A stretch of DNA of 64,000 bases from an uncultured Desulfobacter sp. (GTDB taxonomy: Bacteria > Desulfobacterota > Desulfobacteria > Desulfobacterales > Desulfobacteraceae). Of this stretch, positions 35,486-45,944 are shown in pieces. The stretch is taken from assembly GCF_963666675.1 (NCBI RefSeq), contig NZ_OY762929.1, positions 5,924,001-5,988,000 on the forward strand, written 5' to 3'. Position 1 is the first letter of the stretch, and the number at the start of each line of letters is the position of its first letter. Below the pieces are notes generated by a model that ran no database searches, was not told where the DNA came from, and was given only the letters and a program-made list of their open reading frames with translations. A program made the translations under genes and the position numbers.

Positions 35486-37597
35486 TTAATCAAGAAAGTT
35501 CATCTTATATTTTTTCCAGATATCAATGGCGATGCCCAGGGGTTTGATCATGGGTACGGTATAGGTATGCAGTTTTTTGTCTGCCATAAAGGTTCTGCAC
35601 CTGTCCACATATTCGGAAAATCCCCTGGGAGATACAATCAAAGGCTTGGTCAATTCCTGTTTGAGCTCCACCAGGCGTTCGGGCAGGTATTCACTTAACA
35701 GGGGTACCTGTAAATAGATGGCGGCCATAATGACATCGGTATTGGGATCCTGGTCTACGATTCTGATGGCTTCCAGGAGCCGCTCATCCCGGCAGTTACC
35801 TAAAAGATCAACGGGGTTGCTGCCCATATTGCTTAATATCTTGTTTTTGACCTCCGGCAGGTCGGTTTTTAGGTCCTTTTCGATCAGTTTTTTCATTTTC
35901 TCTTTGGTTTCAGGTGCAAACTGTGCAAGGGTCATTCCCTTTAAGGTCACCTGATCCGACAAAAGAATGCCGGCTCCGCCCCCCACACTGACCACGGCAA
36001 TCCGGTCACCGTATGTTTTGGGCTGGCTGGTGAGAATGGACAGGATGTTGACGATGATTTTAGGATCTTCGGTGAGCTCTTCAATGAGATAAAACCCTGC
36101 CTGGTCACAGCAGGCCCTGAATGCATCATGGGAGCCTGCAAGGGATGCGGTATGGGATAAGGCTGCCTGGGCTCCGCCCCCCATGCCGCCTTTTATGATC
36201 ACCACAGGTTTTTTCTCGGCCACCTGTTTACCCACCTGCAGCAATTTTAATCCGTCGGCCACACCTTCTAAATAAACGGCGATGATTTTTATTCTTGGAT
36301 CATCTCCCATGTGGGACAATATTTCAGGTACGCCGCATACGGCGGCATTGCCGATGGAGACCCATTTTCCCAGATTCTGGCGGTCCGCCCCAAGCATTTC
36401 AAGCAGCTCAAGACCGATGCCGCCGCTTTGGGAGATAACGCCCACACAATTGGACGGGGTTACGGGCACAGAGCGCTGAACCGGGATATAATTGGTGTTC
36501 AGTCCTGAAAAGTTATCAATCACCCCCATGCAGTTGGGGCCGATGAATGCCACTTTATACGTTTCGCTTAAGGCTATGAGCTTTTCTTTGAGGTCAAAGC
36601 GCCCTATTTCCGCAAATCCGTCACTGAAAATAATGGCACCTTTGCCGCCAAGTTTACAGAACTGTTCAAAGATTAAGACAGTCCTTTCCGAGTTCACCGC
36701 AAATACGCAAAGATCCGGCACCTCTGGCAGCTCATCAAGATTTTGATAGCAGGTCAGTCCGTGGATGGTTTTAAGTGTCGGGTGAACCGGGTATAGTTTT
36801 TTGATCTTCATGCAGTTTTTTAAGATAACTCCGCCCTGGGTTCCCGGCCGGGACGCGCCAACAACTGCAACGGATTGGGCATTAAAAACAGCATCCACAC
36901 TTTTACGCTTCCAGTCACTGATCTGCTGGAACGATGGTTGGATAAAATCAGGATCTTTGATCAATCGCGTGTCTACAATGGCATATCCGTTTTCATAAAC
37001 AATCACCGGATTGAGATCCAGCTCGCAGATATCGGGATTTTCCGCCATCAATCTGGATACCCGAATGGTCAGATCGATGATGGCTTCCCGGTCATATACC
37101 TGGCCCCGGAATCCGTCCAACACTTTACCGGCCCGGGTTTTTTTAAGCATGCGTTCCACATCCCGCCGGTTGAGTATACCGATCCCAGGAGCCGCATCTG
37201 AAAATAGTTCCACAAAAATACCGCCGATGCCCACCATGGTGATGGGACCAAACCCCGGGTCCTGCCTGGCACCCACGAGAAGTTCAAATCCCTTATCCAC
37301 CATTTTCTGGACCAGCAATCCCTCTTTGTGTTCCCTGGAAAAGCCGCCCATGAGGGTTTCGATTGATTGTACCGCAGATGTAACGTCATCGGAATTTTTC
37401 AGGTTCAGGCGCACGGCACCCTGGTCGGATTTATGGATGATTTTTTCACTAACCGCTTTGACAACCACCGGATAACCAATATCATCAGCGGTTTTTACGG
37501 CCTCTTCAAGACTGTAGATCTGTTTTCCGGAAGGTAGAATGCCGTATTGGGATAAAAGGGCGGCACTTTGGTCGAAATCCAACGGATACTTTTTCAT
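35486..37597 (-). CDS. ADP-forming acyl-CoA synthetase (second copy)
   Basis: A 703-residue relative of the enzyme at 2267-4477. The ATP-grasp domain comes first (about 1-225; GYPVVVKAVSEKIIHKSDQG, CELDLNPVIVYENG), then a CoA-binding domain (about 240-370; SVAVVGASRPGTQGG, GPNCMGVID) and the ligase domain. The phosphorylated-His segment is the canonical ALSHTASLAGS. The enzyme links acyl-CoA to ADP phosphorylation or the reverse. It differs from the first copy in the His segment and in metal-site wording, so substrate range may differ. It is a single gene on the minus strand, after the radical SAM/pur/car block. Confidence 0.92.
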   Translation of the reverse strand: MKKYPLDFDQSAALLSQYGILPSGKQIYSLEEAVKTADDIGYPVVVKAVSEKIIHKSDQGAVRLNLKNSDDVTSAVQSIETLMGGFSREHKEGLLVQKMVDKGFELLVGARQDPGFGPITMVGIGGIFVELFSDAAPGIGILNRRDVERMLKKTRAGKVLDGFRGQVYDREAIIDLTIRVSRLMAENPDICELDLNPVIVYENGYAIVDTRLIKDPDFIQPSFQQISDWKRKSVDAVFNAQSVAVVGASRPGTQGGVILKNCMKIKKLYPVHPTLKTIHGLTCYQNLDELPEVPDLCVFAVNSERTVLIFEQFCKLGGKGAIIFSDGFAEIGRFDLKEKLIALSETYKVAFIGPNCMGVIDNFSGLNTNYIPVQRSVPVTPSNCVGVISQSGGIGLELLEMLGADRQNLGKWVSIGNAAVCGVPEILSHMGDDPRIKIIAVYLEGVADGLKLLQVGKQVAEKKPVVIIKGGMGGGAQAALSHTASLAGSHDAFRACCDQAGFYLIEELTEDPKIIVNILSILTSQPKTYGDRIAVVSVGGGAGILLSDQVTLKGMTLAQFAPETKEKMKKLIEKDLKTDLPEVKNKILSNMGSNPVDLLGNCRDERLLEAIRIVDQDPNTDVIMAAIYLQVPLLSEYLPERLVELKQELTKPLIVSPRGFSEYVDRCRTFMADKKLHTYTVPMIKPLGIAIDIWKKYKMNFLD

Positions 37598-37684
37598 GAT
37601 CGTGTATCCCTTTTTATTTTTTTATTGTGGGCTGAATCCGGGTGGTGGCGTAAAGCAGTAGGCGAAAAATTATTTACGGCACCA

Positions 37685-38680
37685 TCACGGCTGTAACTCT
37701 TCTTTGAGCATACAACACGCGATTTTGTAACGGGGGAACCCGTTATCATCGTAGGACAGATTTCCCGGCTGTATCAATTTATTCATGACACACCCTTCGG
37801 GAATCTGCAAAGAGAAAAAGTTGGTCTCATTTATTTTTGGACGGGCGGTAAGCACATTATCTATAATTTCATAGGAATGAAAGGAAAAATCTTCGCATAA
37901 AGGGCATTGATATACCCGTCCATTGGGAAAAATAAAGTAGTTGTCCGCCACATTGGCGGCACATTCAAAGGTCTCGTCATGGGTGAGGAACACCTTGGGG
38001 TAGGTAACAATAATCCCCTGTTGTGCAATCTGTTCAGCAGTTCTGGGAATGATCTCCTGCCAGATTGCTTTTGAGACCTGGTGTCTTGCGTCGGTGTTGT
38101 CCGTTTCGCCCCGCAGCCCCACCACCTGGATGAAAAAACGTGAAATGCCAAGATCCTTTACCAGTTCCGGAAGCTTTGACACCTCATGAATATTTTTTTC
38201 AGAAACCGTATAAATCATGGAACAGGTGAACCCTTTTTCCACAGCGCGGCTGATACCGGACATGACGGCATCAAAACAGCCCCCTCCCCGGATGGCATCA
38301 TTGGTTTCCTTGGTGACGCCGTCCAGGGAAAATGAAAAAAAGTCAATCTGAGCGGGCGTTATTTTGTCCAGGATGTCGTGAAATAAAAAACCGTTGGTAT
38401 CGATGGTGATGGATTTGAACCCCATCTCTCCGGCCATGCACACAACCGATGCCAGATCCGGATGAAGCGTGGGTTCGCCCCCCAGCAAAATAAGGTTGGT
38501 ATCCTTTGCCTTTGAAGCAAAGATACCAAGCCAGCTTTCAATGGTGGACAAGGAGAGGGTGTTGGTTCCATGCTCTACCCTGTTGATGTAGCAGTGGGCA
38601 CAGCGCAGGTTACACCGGGTCAGAATGTGGAAAAACAGATTGGTGCTCTGCCTTGAAAACGCAACGGTTTGTTTTTTCAT
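37685..38680 (-). CDS. Radical SAM protein, SPASM-like C-terminus
   Basis: About 331 residues beginning MKKQTVAFSRQSTNL (ATG at 38680, preceded by AAGG about 7 bases upstream). The radical SAM cluster motif is CNLRCAHC (about 22-29), followed by LILLGGEPTLHPDL and TIDTNGFLF, both conserved in the AdoMet barrel. The C-terminal part has a Cys set (ECAANVADNYFIFPNGRVYQ, then CPLC; GCVMNK; ACCM) that could hold extra iron-sulfur clusters as in SPASM proteins. Such enzymes modify peptides or proteins or act as maturases. It begins 7 bases after the purF stop and is probably cotranscribed with it. No precursor peptide is visible nearby, so its substrate is unknown. Confidence 0.87.
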   Translation of the reverse strand: MKKQTVAFSRQSTNLFFHILTRCNLRCAHCYINRVEHGTNTLSLSTIESWLGIFASKAKDTNLILLGGEPTLHPDLASVVCMAGEMGFKSITIDTNGFLFHDILDKITPAQIDFFSFSLDGVTKETNDAIRGGGCFDAVMSGISRAVEKGFTCSMIYTVSEKNIHEVSKLPELVKDLGISRFFIQVVGLRGETDNTDARHQVSKAIWQEIIPRTAEQIAQQGIIVTYPKVFLTHDETFECAANVADNYFIFPNGRVYQCPLCEDFSFHSYEIIDNVLTARPKINETNFFSLQIPEGCVMNKLIQPGNLSYDDNGFPRYKIACCMLKEELQP

Positions 38681-38687
38681 TTTAACC

Positions 38688-40142
38688 TTAGCCCATGCAT
38701 TGTTTGGTGAAATTGGGGTCAAAGGGCACAGGATAGCTCCCGTCAAAACAGGCCTTGCAGAAATTGGCTTCGGGCTCATCCACCCCCGAGGCTTCGAGCA
38801 TGCCTTCAATGGAGAGGTAGTGCAAAGAATCCAGCCCAAGGTATTCGGTCAGTTCATCTATGGGTTTCTGGGCCGCAATCAATTCCCCCTTGGATGAGAA
38901 ATCAATGCCGTAATAACAGGGGAACTTATGGGGCGGACAGGAGACCCGCATGTGTATTTTTCCGGCCCCCAATTCCTTTAAGGCTTTTACACGGGTTTTG
39001 GCCGTGGTGCCCCGGATAATGGAATCTTCAATGATGATGATATCTTTGCCTTTGATCAGTTGGCGTACCGGATTGAGTTTCACCCGCACGGCAAAATCCC
39101 GCATGGACTGGGTGGGCTGGATAAAACTTCTGCCCACATAGTGGTTGCGTATCATGCCCATTTCAAAGGGGATACCCGATTCTGCGGCATAGCCGATGGC
39201 GGCATAGTTGCCGGAATCGGGAAAGGGCATAACCATATCCGCATCCACGGGGGCTTCCTGGGCCAGACGCCTGCCGTGCGCCTTTCTCATTTCATAGACG
39301 TTTTTGCCGTCAATGTTGGAGTCGGGCCGGGCAAAATAGATATATTCAAATATGCACAACGATTTTTTGATGGCAGCTTTGGGATGTTTGATACTTTTGA
39401 TACCGTCTTCATTTATGATAACGATTTCGCCGGGCTCCAGCTCCCGGATGAATTCGGCCTGGATCAGGTCAAAGGCACAGGTTTCAGATGCCAACACATA
39501 GTGGCCGTTCAGTTTTCCAAGGGCCAGGGGCCGAAATCCGTTGGGGTCTTTCATACCGATGATTTCGCCTTTGCAGGTGAGCAGAATCATGGAGTAGGCC
39601 CCTTCAACCTTGGAGGCGGCCTTTAAAATGGCGGATTCATAATCGCCCTTGACCAGGTTTTTGATGAACAGATGTAAAAACACTTCCGAATCCATGGTGG
39701 TCTGGAAAATAGAGCCCTTTTCTTCAAGTTCTTCTCTGATGATGTGGGCGTTGACCAGATTACCGTTGTGGGCCAGGGCATAGGAGCGGTGCCGGTGGTT
39801 GACCACAAAAGGCTGGGCATTGGCCAGCACGGAATCACCTGTGGTCGAGTACCGGACATGGCCGATGGCAGACCCGCCTTCAATGCGTTCCAGATCTTCC
39901 ATGTTGAAAATTTCGGGTACAAGCCCCATGCCTTTATGGGAAAAAATTTTGTCGTTGATACCCCGGTTTACGGAAATGCCCGCGCTTTCCTGCCCCCGAT
40001 GCTGGAGTGCATAAAGTCCGAAATAGGATATTTTAGCCGCTTCCGGGTGTTTATAAAGTCCAAAAACCCCACATTCATCTTTGGGGCGTTCACTTGGCGT
40101 GAAAACGGAGCAGGTTTTGCAATTTGGATGGATGGTATTCAT
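38688..40142 (-). CDS. purF: Amidophosphoribosyltransferase
   Basis: PurF joins the glutamine amide nitrogen to PRPP, the first committed step of purine synthesis. The 484-residue chain is the longer Bacillus-type enzyme: a short propeptide precedes the nucleophile Cys24 in DECGVFGLY. LQHRGQESAG is conserved, and the PRPP-binding loop is IIIEDSIIRGTT. Cys residues in the C-terminal part (CPPHKFPCYYG, FCKACFDG) fit the iron-sulfur cluster of this oxygen-sensitive class, which suits an anaerobe. It follows carA and carB on the minus strand, so purine and pyrimidine genes are grouped, with an adjacent radical SAM gene. Confidence 0.97.
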   Translation of the reverse strand: MNTIHPNCKTCSVFTPSERPKDECGVFGLYKHPEAAKISYFGLYALQHRGQESAGISVNRGINDKIFSHKGMGLVPEIFNMEDLERIEGGSAIGHVRYSTTGDSVLANAQPFVVNHRHRSYALAHNGNLVNAHIIREELEEKGSIFQTTMDSEVFLHLFIKNLVKGDYESAILKAASKVEGAYSMILLTCKGEIIGMKDPNGFRPLALGKLNGHYVLASETCAFDLIQAEFIRELEPGEIVIINEDGIKSIKHPKAAIKKSLCIFEYIYFARPDSNIDGKNVYEMRKAHGRRLAQEAPVDADMVMPFPDSGNYAAIGYAAESGIPFEMGMIRNHYVGRSFIQPTQSMRDFAVRVKLNPVRQLIKGKDIIIIEDSIIRGTTAKTRVKALKELGAGKIHMRVSCPPHKFPCYYGIDFSSKGELIAAQKPIDELTEYLGLDSLHYLSIEGMLEASGVDEPEANFCKACFDGSYPVPFDPNFTKQCMG

Positions 40143-40159
40143 TTATGGTTATCCAATAA

Positions 40160-43100
40160 TTAGTTTTCCTGATGATAATGCTGAAGGGGTTTAACCGTCA
40201 GATTCTCTTTTTTCATGGCCTGGATGGCCAGACTGATGGCCCTGGCACCATCCGTGGTGGTGGCATAGGGTATTTTATATTTAATGGCGGCCCTGCGGAT
40301 TTCATATCCGTCTCTTTGGGTTTGGCTGGACGCGCCTGTATTTAAGATAAGCTGAATTTCACCGTTTTTCACGGCATCCACCACATGGGGCCGGCCCGCT
40401 GACACTTTTTTTACCATTGTTGATGGAATATTGTTCTCTTCCAGGAAGGTAACGGTTCCCCGGGTGGCCATAATGGTGAATCCCATGTCATGGAAAAGCT
40501 GGGCCACAGGCAGTGCCGCCTTTTTATCCTTGTCCTGGACAGAGATAAATACCGTGCCTTCCCTGGGCAGTTTCTGTCCGGCCGCGAACTGGGCTTTGGC
40601 AACGGCTGCACCCAGATCCTTGTCAATACCCATGACCTCGCCTGTGGATTTCATCTCCGGCCCCAGAACAGGGTCCACATTGTCAAATCGGTCAAAGGGC
40701 ATCACCGCTTCTTTAACACAATAGTAGGGCGGGATGACCTCTTTTGTTACCCCAAGTTCTTTCAGGGTTTTTCCCAGCATGACCTTGGTGGCAAGTTTTG
40801 CCAGCGGGACCCCGATGGCCTTGGAGACAAAGGGAATGGTCCTCGAAGCCCTGGGATTCACCTCGATGATATACACCGTATCATTCATAATCCCGAACTG
40901 GATGTTCATCAAGCCTTTGACATTCAGCTCCTTGGCAATGGCTTTGGCTGCATCGGACATCTGTTTGATGTGGTGGTCTTCAATGGAGTAAGGCGGCAGT
41001 ACGCAGGCTGAATCGCCCGAATGAATGCCGGCCTCTTCGATATGCTCCATCATTCCGCCGATGACGGTATCCTCACCGTCGGAGATGGCGTCCACATCCA
41101 GCTCAAAGGCTTCTTCCAGGAACTTATCAATGAGAACGGGTTTATCCGGTGAGGCCTGGACCGCAAGATCAAAATATTCTTCCAGGTCTTTTTCATCGTA
41201 GACGATTTTCATGGCCCGGCCGCCCAGAACAAAGGAGGGGCGAACCATGACCGGGTATCCGATATCCCTGGCCACTTTCACCGCTTCATCATAGGAAAAT
41301 GCGATGCCGTTATCCGGCTGGCGCAGGCCCAGTTTTTTGAGCATGGCGGCAAACAGATCCCGGTCCTCGGCCCGGTCAATGCTTTCCGGACTTGTGCCGA
41401 TAATGGGCACACCTGCTTTTTGAAGGTCTGTGGCAAGGTTCAAAGGTGTCTGGCCACCAAACTGGACAATCACACCAAAGGGTTTTTCCTTCTCCACGAT
41501 GTGAAGCACATCTTCCCTGGTCAGCGGTTCAAAATAGAGCTTGTCCGAGGTGTCATAGTCCGTGGAGACCGTTTCCGGGTTGGAGTTGACCATGATGGAC
41601 TCTACGCCTTCTTCCCGCAACGCAAAGGAGGCATGAACACAGCAGTAGTCAAATTCGATGCCCTGGCCGATACGGTTGGGACCGCCGCCCAGGATAATCA
41701 CCTTTTTCTTGTCCGCCACCCGGGCCTCGCATTCGCTTTCATAGGTGGAGTAATAGTAAGGGGTTACCGCCCTGAATTCCGCAGCACAGGTATCCACCAG
41801 TTTATATACCGGAACAAGCCCCAAGTCTTTTCGTTTCTGTTCAATCTGCTTGTCTGTCAGTCCCCCGGACAGATACGCCAGCTGCATATCGGAGAATCCG
41901 TATTTTTTTGCCTTTTCAAACAGATCCTTGGGCAGGTTCATGCCGGCCAGTTTCAGCTGCTTTTCAAGATCCACAATCTGTTTCATCTGGTAGAGAAACC
42001 AGGGATCAATGGCGGTCAGCTCATGGATCATGGTGATGGGCATGCCGTGTTCAATGGCGTATTTAATGTAAAAAATCCGCTGGGAATTGGGGGTGGATAA
42101 TTTGTATTCCAGATCCGTACCCGCCACGGATCCCGGTGCCGGATCTTTGCCGTCGGCACCGAAACCGGCCCGGCCGATTTCAAGGGAACGCAGACCCTTT
42201 TGAAGTGCTTCCTTGAATGTTCTGCCGATGGACATGGTTTCACCCACGGATTTCATGGCCGTGGTGAGTATGTCGTCGGTTTCGGGAAATTTTTCAAAGG
42301 TCCAGCGTGGAATTTTTACCACGCAATAGTCAATGGAGGGCTCAAAGCAGGCCATGGTTTCGCCGGTGATATCATTGGGAATTTCATCCAGGGTATATCC
42401 CACAGCCAGCTTGGCTGCAATTTTGGCAATGGGAAAGCCCGTGGCCTTGGAGGCAAGTGCGGAAGACCTTGAAACCCTTGGGTTCATCTCAACCACGATA
42501 ATTTCGCCGTTTTCCGGGTTCACTGCAAATTGAACATTTGAACCGCCTGTATCCACGCCGATCTCCCTGATGATGGCAATGGAGGCATCCCGCAACACCT
42601 GGTATTCCTTATCCGACAGGGTCTGGGCCGGGGCCACGGTAATGGAATCACCTGTATGAACCCCCATGGCGTCAACGTTTTCAATGGAACAGATGATCAC
42701 CACGTTGTCCGCGTGATCCCGCATCACCTCAAGCTCATACTCCTTCCATCCCAGCACAGACTCCTCAAGCATCACCTGGGTGATCAGGGACGCGTCAAGC
42801 CCGGCCTTGGAAAGATTTGCAAGCTCTTCCATATTATAAGCCACACCACCGCCGGTTCCGCCAAGGGTAAAACTTGGCCGGACAATAATGGGAAATCCGA
42901 TGCGCTGGGCCGTCTCTTCCACCTCCTGCATGTTGGTGGCAAACCCGGATTGGGGAATTCTCAAACCGATTTTATTCATGGCATCCCGGAACAGTTCCCG
43001 GTCTTCGGCCTTGTTGATGGCATCAATGGATGCACCGATCAGTTCAATATTATACCGTTCAAATATTCCTGTTTTGGCTGCATCAATGGTGGTGTTAAGC

Positions 43101-43384
43101 GCCGTCTGGCCCCCAAGGGTGGGCAATACGGCATCGGGCCGCTCCTTTTCAATCACCTTGCACAGGGTTTCAGGGGTTACCGGTTCAACATATACCCGGT
43201 CGGCAGTTTCAGGGTCGGTCATGATGGTGGCCGGATTGGAGTTGATCAGGACAACTTCAAACCCTTCTTCCTTCAAGGCCTTGCAGGCCTGGGTGCCTGA
43301 ATAGTCAAACTCGCAGGCCTGGCTGATGATGATCGGGCCGGCACCAATGATTAGAATCTTATGGATGTCGTTACGCTTTGGCAT
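40160..43384 (-). CDS. carB: Carbamoyl-phosphate synthase large subunit
   Basis: A 1074-residue enzyme subunit with two repeated ATP-grasp halves. The N-terminal half begins [21 protein letters not shown] and the second restarts near residue 555 with [20 protein letters not shown]. Both halves keep VEMNPR or VEVNPR metal sites. The C-terminal allosteric domain is present ([20 protein letters not shown]). It uses bicarbonate, ammonia passed from CarA, and two ATP to make carbamoyl phosphate for arginine and pyrimidines. It overlaps carA by 14 bases, and purF starts 17 bases after it, so the three form a nucleotide-synthesis operon. Confidence 0.98.
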   Translation of the reverse strand: MPKRNDIHKILIIGAGPIIISQACEFDYSGTQACKALKEEGFEVVLINSNPATIMTDPETADRVYVEPVTPETLCKVIEKERPDAVLPTLGGQTALNTTIDAAKTGIFERYNIELIGASIDAINKAEDRELFRDAMNKIGLRIPQSGFATNMQEVEETAQRIGFPIIVRPSFTLGGTGGGVAYNMEELANLSKAGLDASLITQVMLEESVLGWKEYELEVMRDHADNVVIICSIENVDAMGVHTGDSITVAPAQTLSDKEYQVLRDASIAIIREIGVDTGGSNVQFAVNPENGEIIVVEMNPRVSRSSALASKATGFPIAKIAAKLAVGYTLDEIPNDITGETMACFEPSIDYCVVKIPRWTFEKFPETDDILTTAMKSVGETMSIGRTFKEALQKGLRSLEIGRAGFGADGKDPAPGSVAGTDLEYKLSTPNSQRIFYIKYAIEHGMPITMIHELTAIDPWFLYQMKQIVDLEKQLKLAGMNLPKDLFEKAKKYGFSDMQLAYLSGGLTDKQIEQKRKDLGLVPVYKLVDTCAAEFRAVTPYYYSTYESECEARVADKKKVIILGGGPNRIGQGIEFDYCCVHASFALREEGVESIMVNSNPETVSTDYDTSDKLYFEPLTREDVLHIVEKEKPFGVIVQFGGQTPLNLATDLQKAGVPIIGTSPESIDRAEDRDLFAAMLKKLGLRQPDNGIAFSYDEAVKVARDIGYPVMVRPSFVLGGRAMKIVYDEKDLEEYFDLAVQASPDKPVLIDKFLEEAFELDVDAISDGEDTVIGGMMEHIEEAGIHSGDSACVLPPYSIEDHHIKQMSDAAKAIAKELNVKGLMNIQFGIMNDTVYIIEVNPRASRTIPFVSKAIGVPLAKLATKVMLGKTLKELGVTKEVIPPYYCVKEAVMPFDRFDNVDPVLGPEMKSTGEVMGIDKDLGAAVAKAQFAAGQKLPREGTVFISVQDKDKKAALPVAQLFHDMGFTIMATRGTVTFLEENNIPSTMVKKVSAGRPHVVDAVKNGEIQLILNTGASSQTQRDGYEIRRAAIKYKIPYATTTDGARAISLAIQAMKKENLTVKPLQHYHQEN

Positions 43385-44513
43385 TTTCCATCACTTTTGC
43401 AAACTGGTTAAAAAGATAGGCCGCATCATGGGGACCTGGGGAGGCTTCGGGGTGGTACTGGACGGCAAACGCCCGGATGGCATCGTTTTTGAGTCCTTCC
43501 AGGGAGTCTTCGTTCAGGTTGATGTGGGTCAGATGACATTTGTTTTTGTCAAGGGTGTTCAAATCCACGGCAAATCCGTGGTTCTGGGAGGTGATTTCGA
43601 CTTTGCCGGTATCTATATTTTTTACCGGCTGATTGCCGCCCCTGTGGCCGAATTTGATTTTCATGGTTTTACCACCCATGGCAAGGCCAAGAAGCTGCAT
43701 GCCAAGACAAATCCCAAACACGGGATAGTTGTTGAGAAGTTCGCGTATGGTTTCCACGATATAGGTCAAGGGCTCGGGGTCTCCGGGGCCGTTGGACAGA
43801 AAAATGCCGTCCGGGTTCAGACCTTTTATGGTTTGGGCTTCGGTTTTTGCAGGCACCACAAGCACTTCGCAGCCGGCATCTTCAAGGCAGCGGACAATAT
43901 TATATTTTATGCCGAAATCCAGGGCCACCACAGAGTGTTTTTTACCTTTATGACGCCATATGGAAGGGTCGTCAAGGGTGCTGACATCTACATAATCCGG
44001 GTTGTTGTCTTTCCAGAAATAAGGCTTTTTTGTTGTGACATGTCCCACCAGGTCCGATCCTTCCATGGAAGGAATCTGTCTGGCCCGGGCCACAAGGGAT
44101 TCAGGGTCCAGGTCCGTGGTGGAGATCATGGCCCTCATGGCACCGGCTTTTCGGATATGCCGGGTCAGGGCCCGGGTGTCGAGGTCCTCAATGCCCAGGA
44201 CATGGGATTTTATCAGATAGTCGGCAAGGGTTCCTTTTGATCTGAAATTGCTTGGAAACTCCTGGTATTCTTTGACAATGAAGGCTGCCACTTGAATACG
44301 GTCTGATTCAACATCTTCCGGACACACCCCGTAGTTGCCTATGAGCGGATAGGTCATGGTGACCATCTGCCCGTAATATGACGGGTCGGTCAAAATCTCC
44401 TGGTAACCGGTCATGCTGGTGTTGAACACCACCTCTCCCTGGGCTTCGCCCGGCCCTGTAAAACTTCTACAGGAAAATGTTCTTCCATCTTCCAGGGCTA
44501 ACAATGCTTTCAT
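43371..44513 (-). CDS. carA: Carbamoyl-phosphate synthase small subunit
   Basis: A 380-residue glutamine-hydrolysing subunit. The N-terminal domain begins [20 protein letters not shown] and carries the [20 protein letters not shown] region (about 31-50). The class I glutaminase has [12 protein letters not shown] with the nucleophile Cys and [12 protein letters not shown] with the His/Glu pair. It passes ammonia to CarB through an internal tunnel. The stop lies inside the carB start region (14-base overlap), as expected for coupled translation. It is divergent from the HMG-CoA reductase operon across 141 bases. Confidence 0.98.
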   Translation of the reverse strand: MKALLALEDGRTFSCRSFTGPGEAQGEVVFNTSMTGYQEILTDPSYYGQMVTMTYPLIGNYGVCPEDVESDRIQVAAFIVKEYQEFPSNFRSKGTLADYLIKSHVLGIEDLDTRALTRHIRKAGAMRAMISTTDLDPESLVARARQIPSMEGSDLVGHVTTKKPYFWKDNNPDYVDVSTLDDPSIWRHKGKKHSVVALDFGIKYNIVRCLEDAGCEVLVVPAKTEAQTIKGLNPDGIFLSNGPGDPEPLTYIVETIRELLNNYPVFGICLGMQLLGLAMGGKTMKIKFGHRGGNQPVKNIDTGKVEITSQNHGFAVDLNTLDKNKCHLTHINLNEDSLEGLKNDAIRAFAVQYHPEASPGPHDAAYLFNQFAKVMENAKA

Positions 44514-44654
44514 ATGGATTAATACCTGTCCCTTAAAATTTTTTATGGTAAAAAGCGTTCCGCAATCTATTCAGAACCTGTATAAATATCATGAAAAAGC
44601 TTTAATTTTCAAGTCCAGGGCCGATTTAATATTTCGAAATAAAAAGAGGACAAC

Positions 44655-45944
44655 ATGCCAAAATCATTAAAACGCAGCCAAGAGATCCAACAGGAAATCG
44701 CAGAACAGATCGGTAAGTCCCAATTCTATGAAAAGTTAACCCCTGTTTCCCCGGAATCCAAACCCTTACCGGACAAAATTCCTGCAAGAGATGACTATTC
44801 AAAAGATGGGTTAAAACAGCGGCAGGACTTTTTGAAACACCTTGGATTGAGCATTGAGATAATTCAAGGCGGCAAACATGATGTCCCTGCCGAAGACCTG
44901 AAAGGAAGTATTGAAAATTTTATTGGATTTTCCCGGATACCCCTTGGCCTTATCGGCCCGTTGCGGGTCAATGGTATTCATGCCAATGATGATTTTTACA
45001 TCCCGTTGGCCACTACGGAAGGCGCACTGGTGGCTTCATATAACCGGGGTGCATATGCGATCAGCCTGGCCGGCGGTGCCAGTTCCCTGTGTGTTTCCGA
45101 AGGGGTCTCCCGGGCACCCTGCTTTCATTTTAAATCCATTGCCCAGGCCGGATTATTTCTCAACTGGCTGCTGTCTGAAACCCAAACCTTATTTACAGCA
45201 GTTCAGTCAACCACCGGCCATGGTAAACTGGTTGATCTGAAACCCACGATCAATGGATCAAGTGTTTATCTTATCCTTGATTTTACCACTGGCGATGCAG
45301 CGGGACAAAACATGGTAACCATGGCAACCCAGTCCATCTGCAATAAAATACTTGCCCAAAGCCCGGTTAAACCGGAGCACTGGTATATCGAAGGCAATCT
45401 GTCAGGTGACAAAAAAGCGAGCATGCTCTCTTTTCTCGGGGTGCGCGGCAAAAAAGTGATTGCTGAGACCCTGTTACCCAGGCAACTTGTTGAAAAAGTG
45501 CTCCGTTCAACCCCTGAAGATATGGAGCGATACTGCCGTATCTCAACCCTTGGCGGAATTCAAAGTGGACAGATCGGAGTCCAGGGACACTATGCCAATG
45601 CCCTTGCAGCGATTTATATCGCCTGCGGACAAGATGCCGCATGCGTTTCCGAGTCTGCAATCGGTATCACCGACATGCATGTAAATACGGAAGGTGAATT
45701 GCATGTTACGGTCAGTTTACCCAATTTGATCGTGGGCACGGTGGGCGGTGGAACCTATATGCCCACGGCCAAAGAATGCTTGAAATTATTAGGGTGTTAT
45801 GGGAAAAATAAAGCAAAAAAATTTGCAGAAATATGTGCTGCAGTCGTCATGGCCGGGGAAATTTCAATTATTGCAGCTCTGGCAGCAGGGCATTTCAGTA
45901 TGGCACATTCAGTTTACAGGAAAAAACATGAAAGCTCGGAATAG
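44655..45944 (+). CDS. HMG-CoA reductase, class I-like
   Basis: A 429-residue reductase that normally makes mevalonate from HMG-CoA and NAD(P)H. ENFIGFSRIPLGLIGPL is the HMG-binding entry. Catalytic residues visible by family alignment are Glu122 (ATTEGALVAS), Lys253 or Lys254 (GDKKASMLSF), Asp214 (GDAAGQNM) and a C-terminal His (AAGHFSMAHS). The DKK...GVRGKKVIAE arrangement resembles class I enzymes of eukaryotes and archaea rather than the short class II enzymes. Most deltaproteobacteria use the MEP route for isoprenoids, so its lead position in this operon is notable. AGAGGA lies before the ATG. The stop overlaps the next start by one base. Confidence 0.93.
   Translation: MPKSLKRSQEIQQEIAEQIGKSQFYEKLTPVSPESKPLPDKIPARDDYSKDGLKQRQDFLKHLGLSIEIIQGGKHDVPAEDLKGSIENFIGFSRIPLGLIGPLRVNGIHANDDFYIPLATTEGALVASYNRGAYAISLAGGASSLCVSEGVSRAPCFHFKSIAQAGLFLNWLLSETQTLFTAVQSTTGHGKLVDLKPTINGSSVYLILDFTTGDAAGQNMVTMATQSICNKILAQSPVKPEHWYIEGNLSGDKKASMLSFLGVRGKKVIAETLLPRQLVEKVLRSTPEDMERYCRISTLGGIQSGQIGVQGHYANALAAIYIACGQDAACVSESAIGITDMHVNTEGELHVTVSLPNLIVGTVGGGTYMPTAKECLKLLGCYGKNKAKKFAEICAAVVMAGEISIIAALAAGHFSMAHSVYRKKHESSE

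Noticed and set aside
38681..38839. Longer 384-residue version of the radical SAM protein starting inside purF
   Set aside because: The extra 53 residues lie wholly in purF coding sequence in another frame and have no family match. The ATG at 38680 has a good ribosome site.
44514..44654. Riboswitch or attenuator ahead of carA or the HMG-CoA reductase operon
   Set aside because: I could not find paired stems or a known aptamer pattern in this 141-base spacer.
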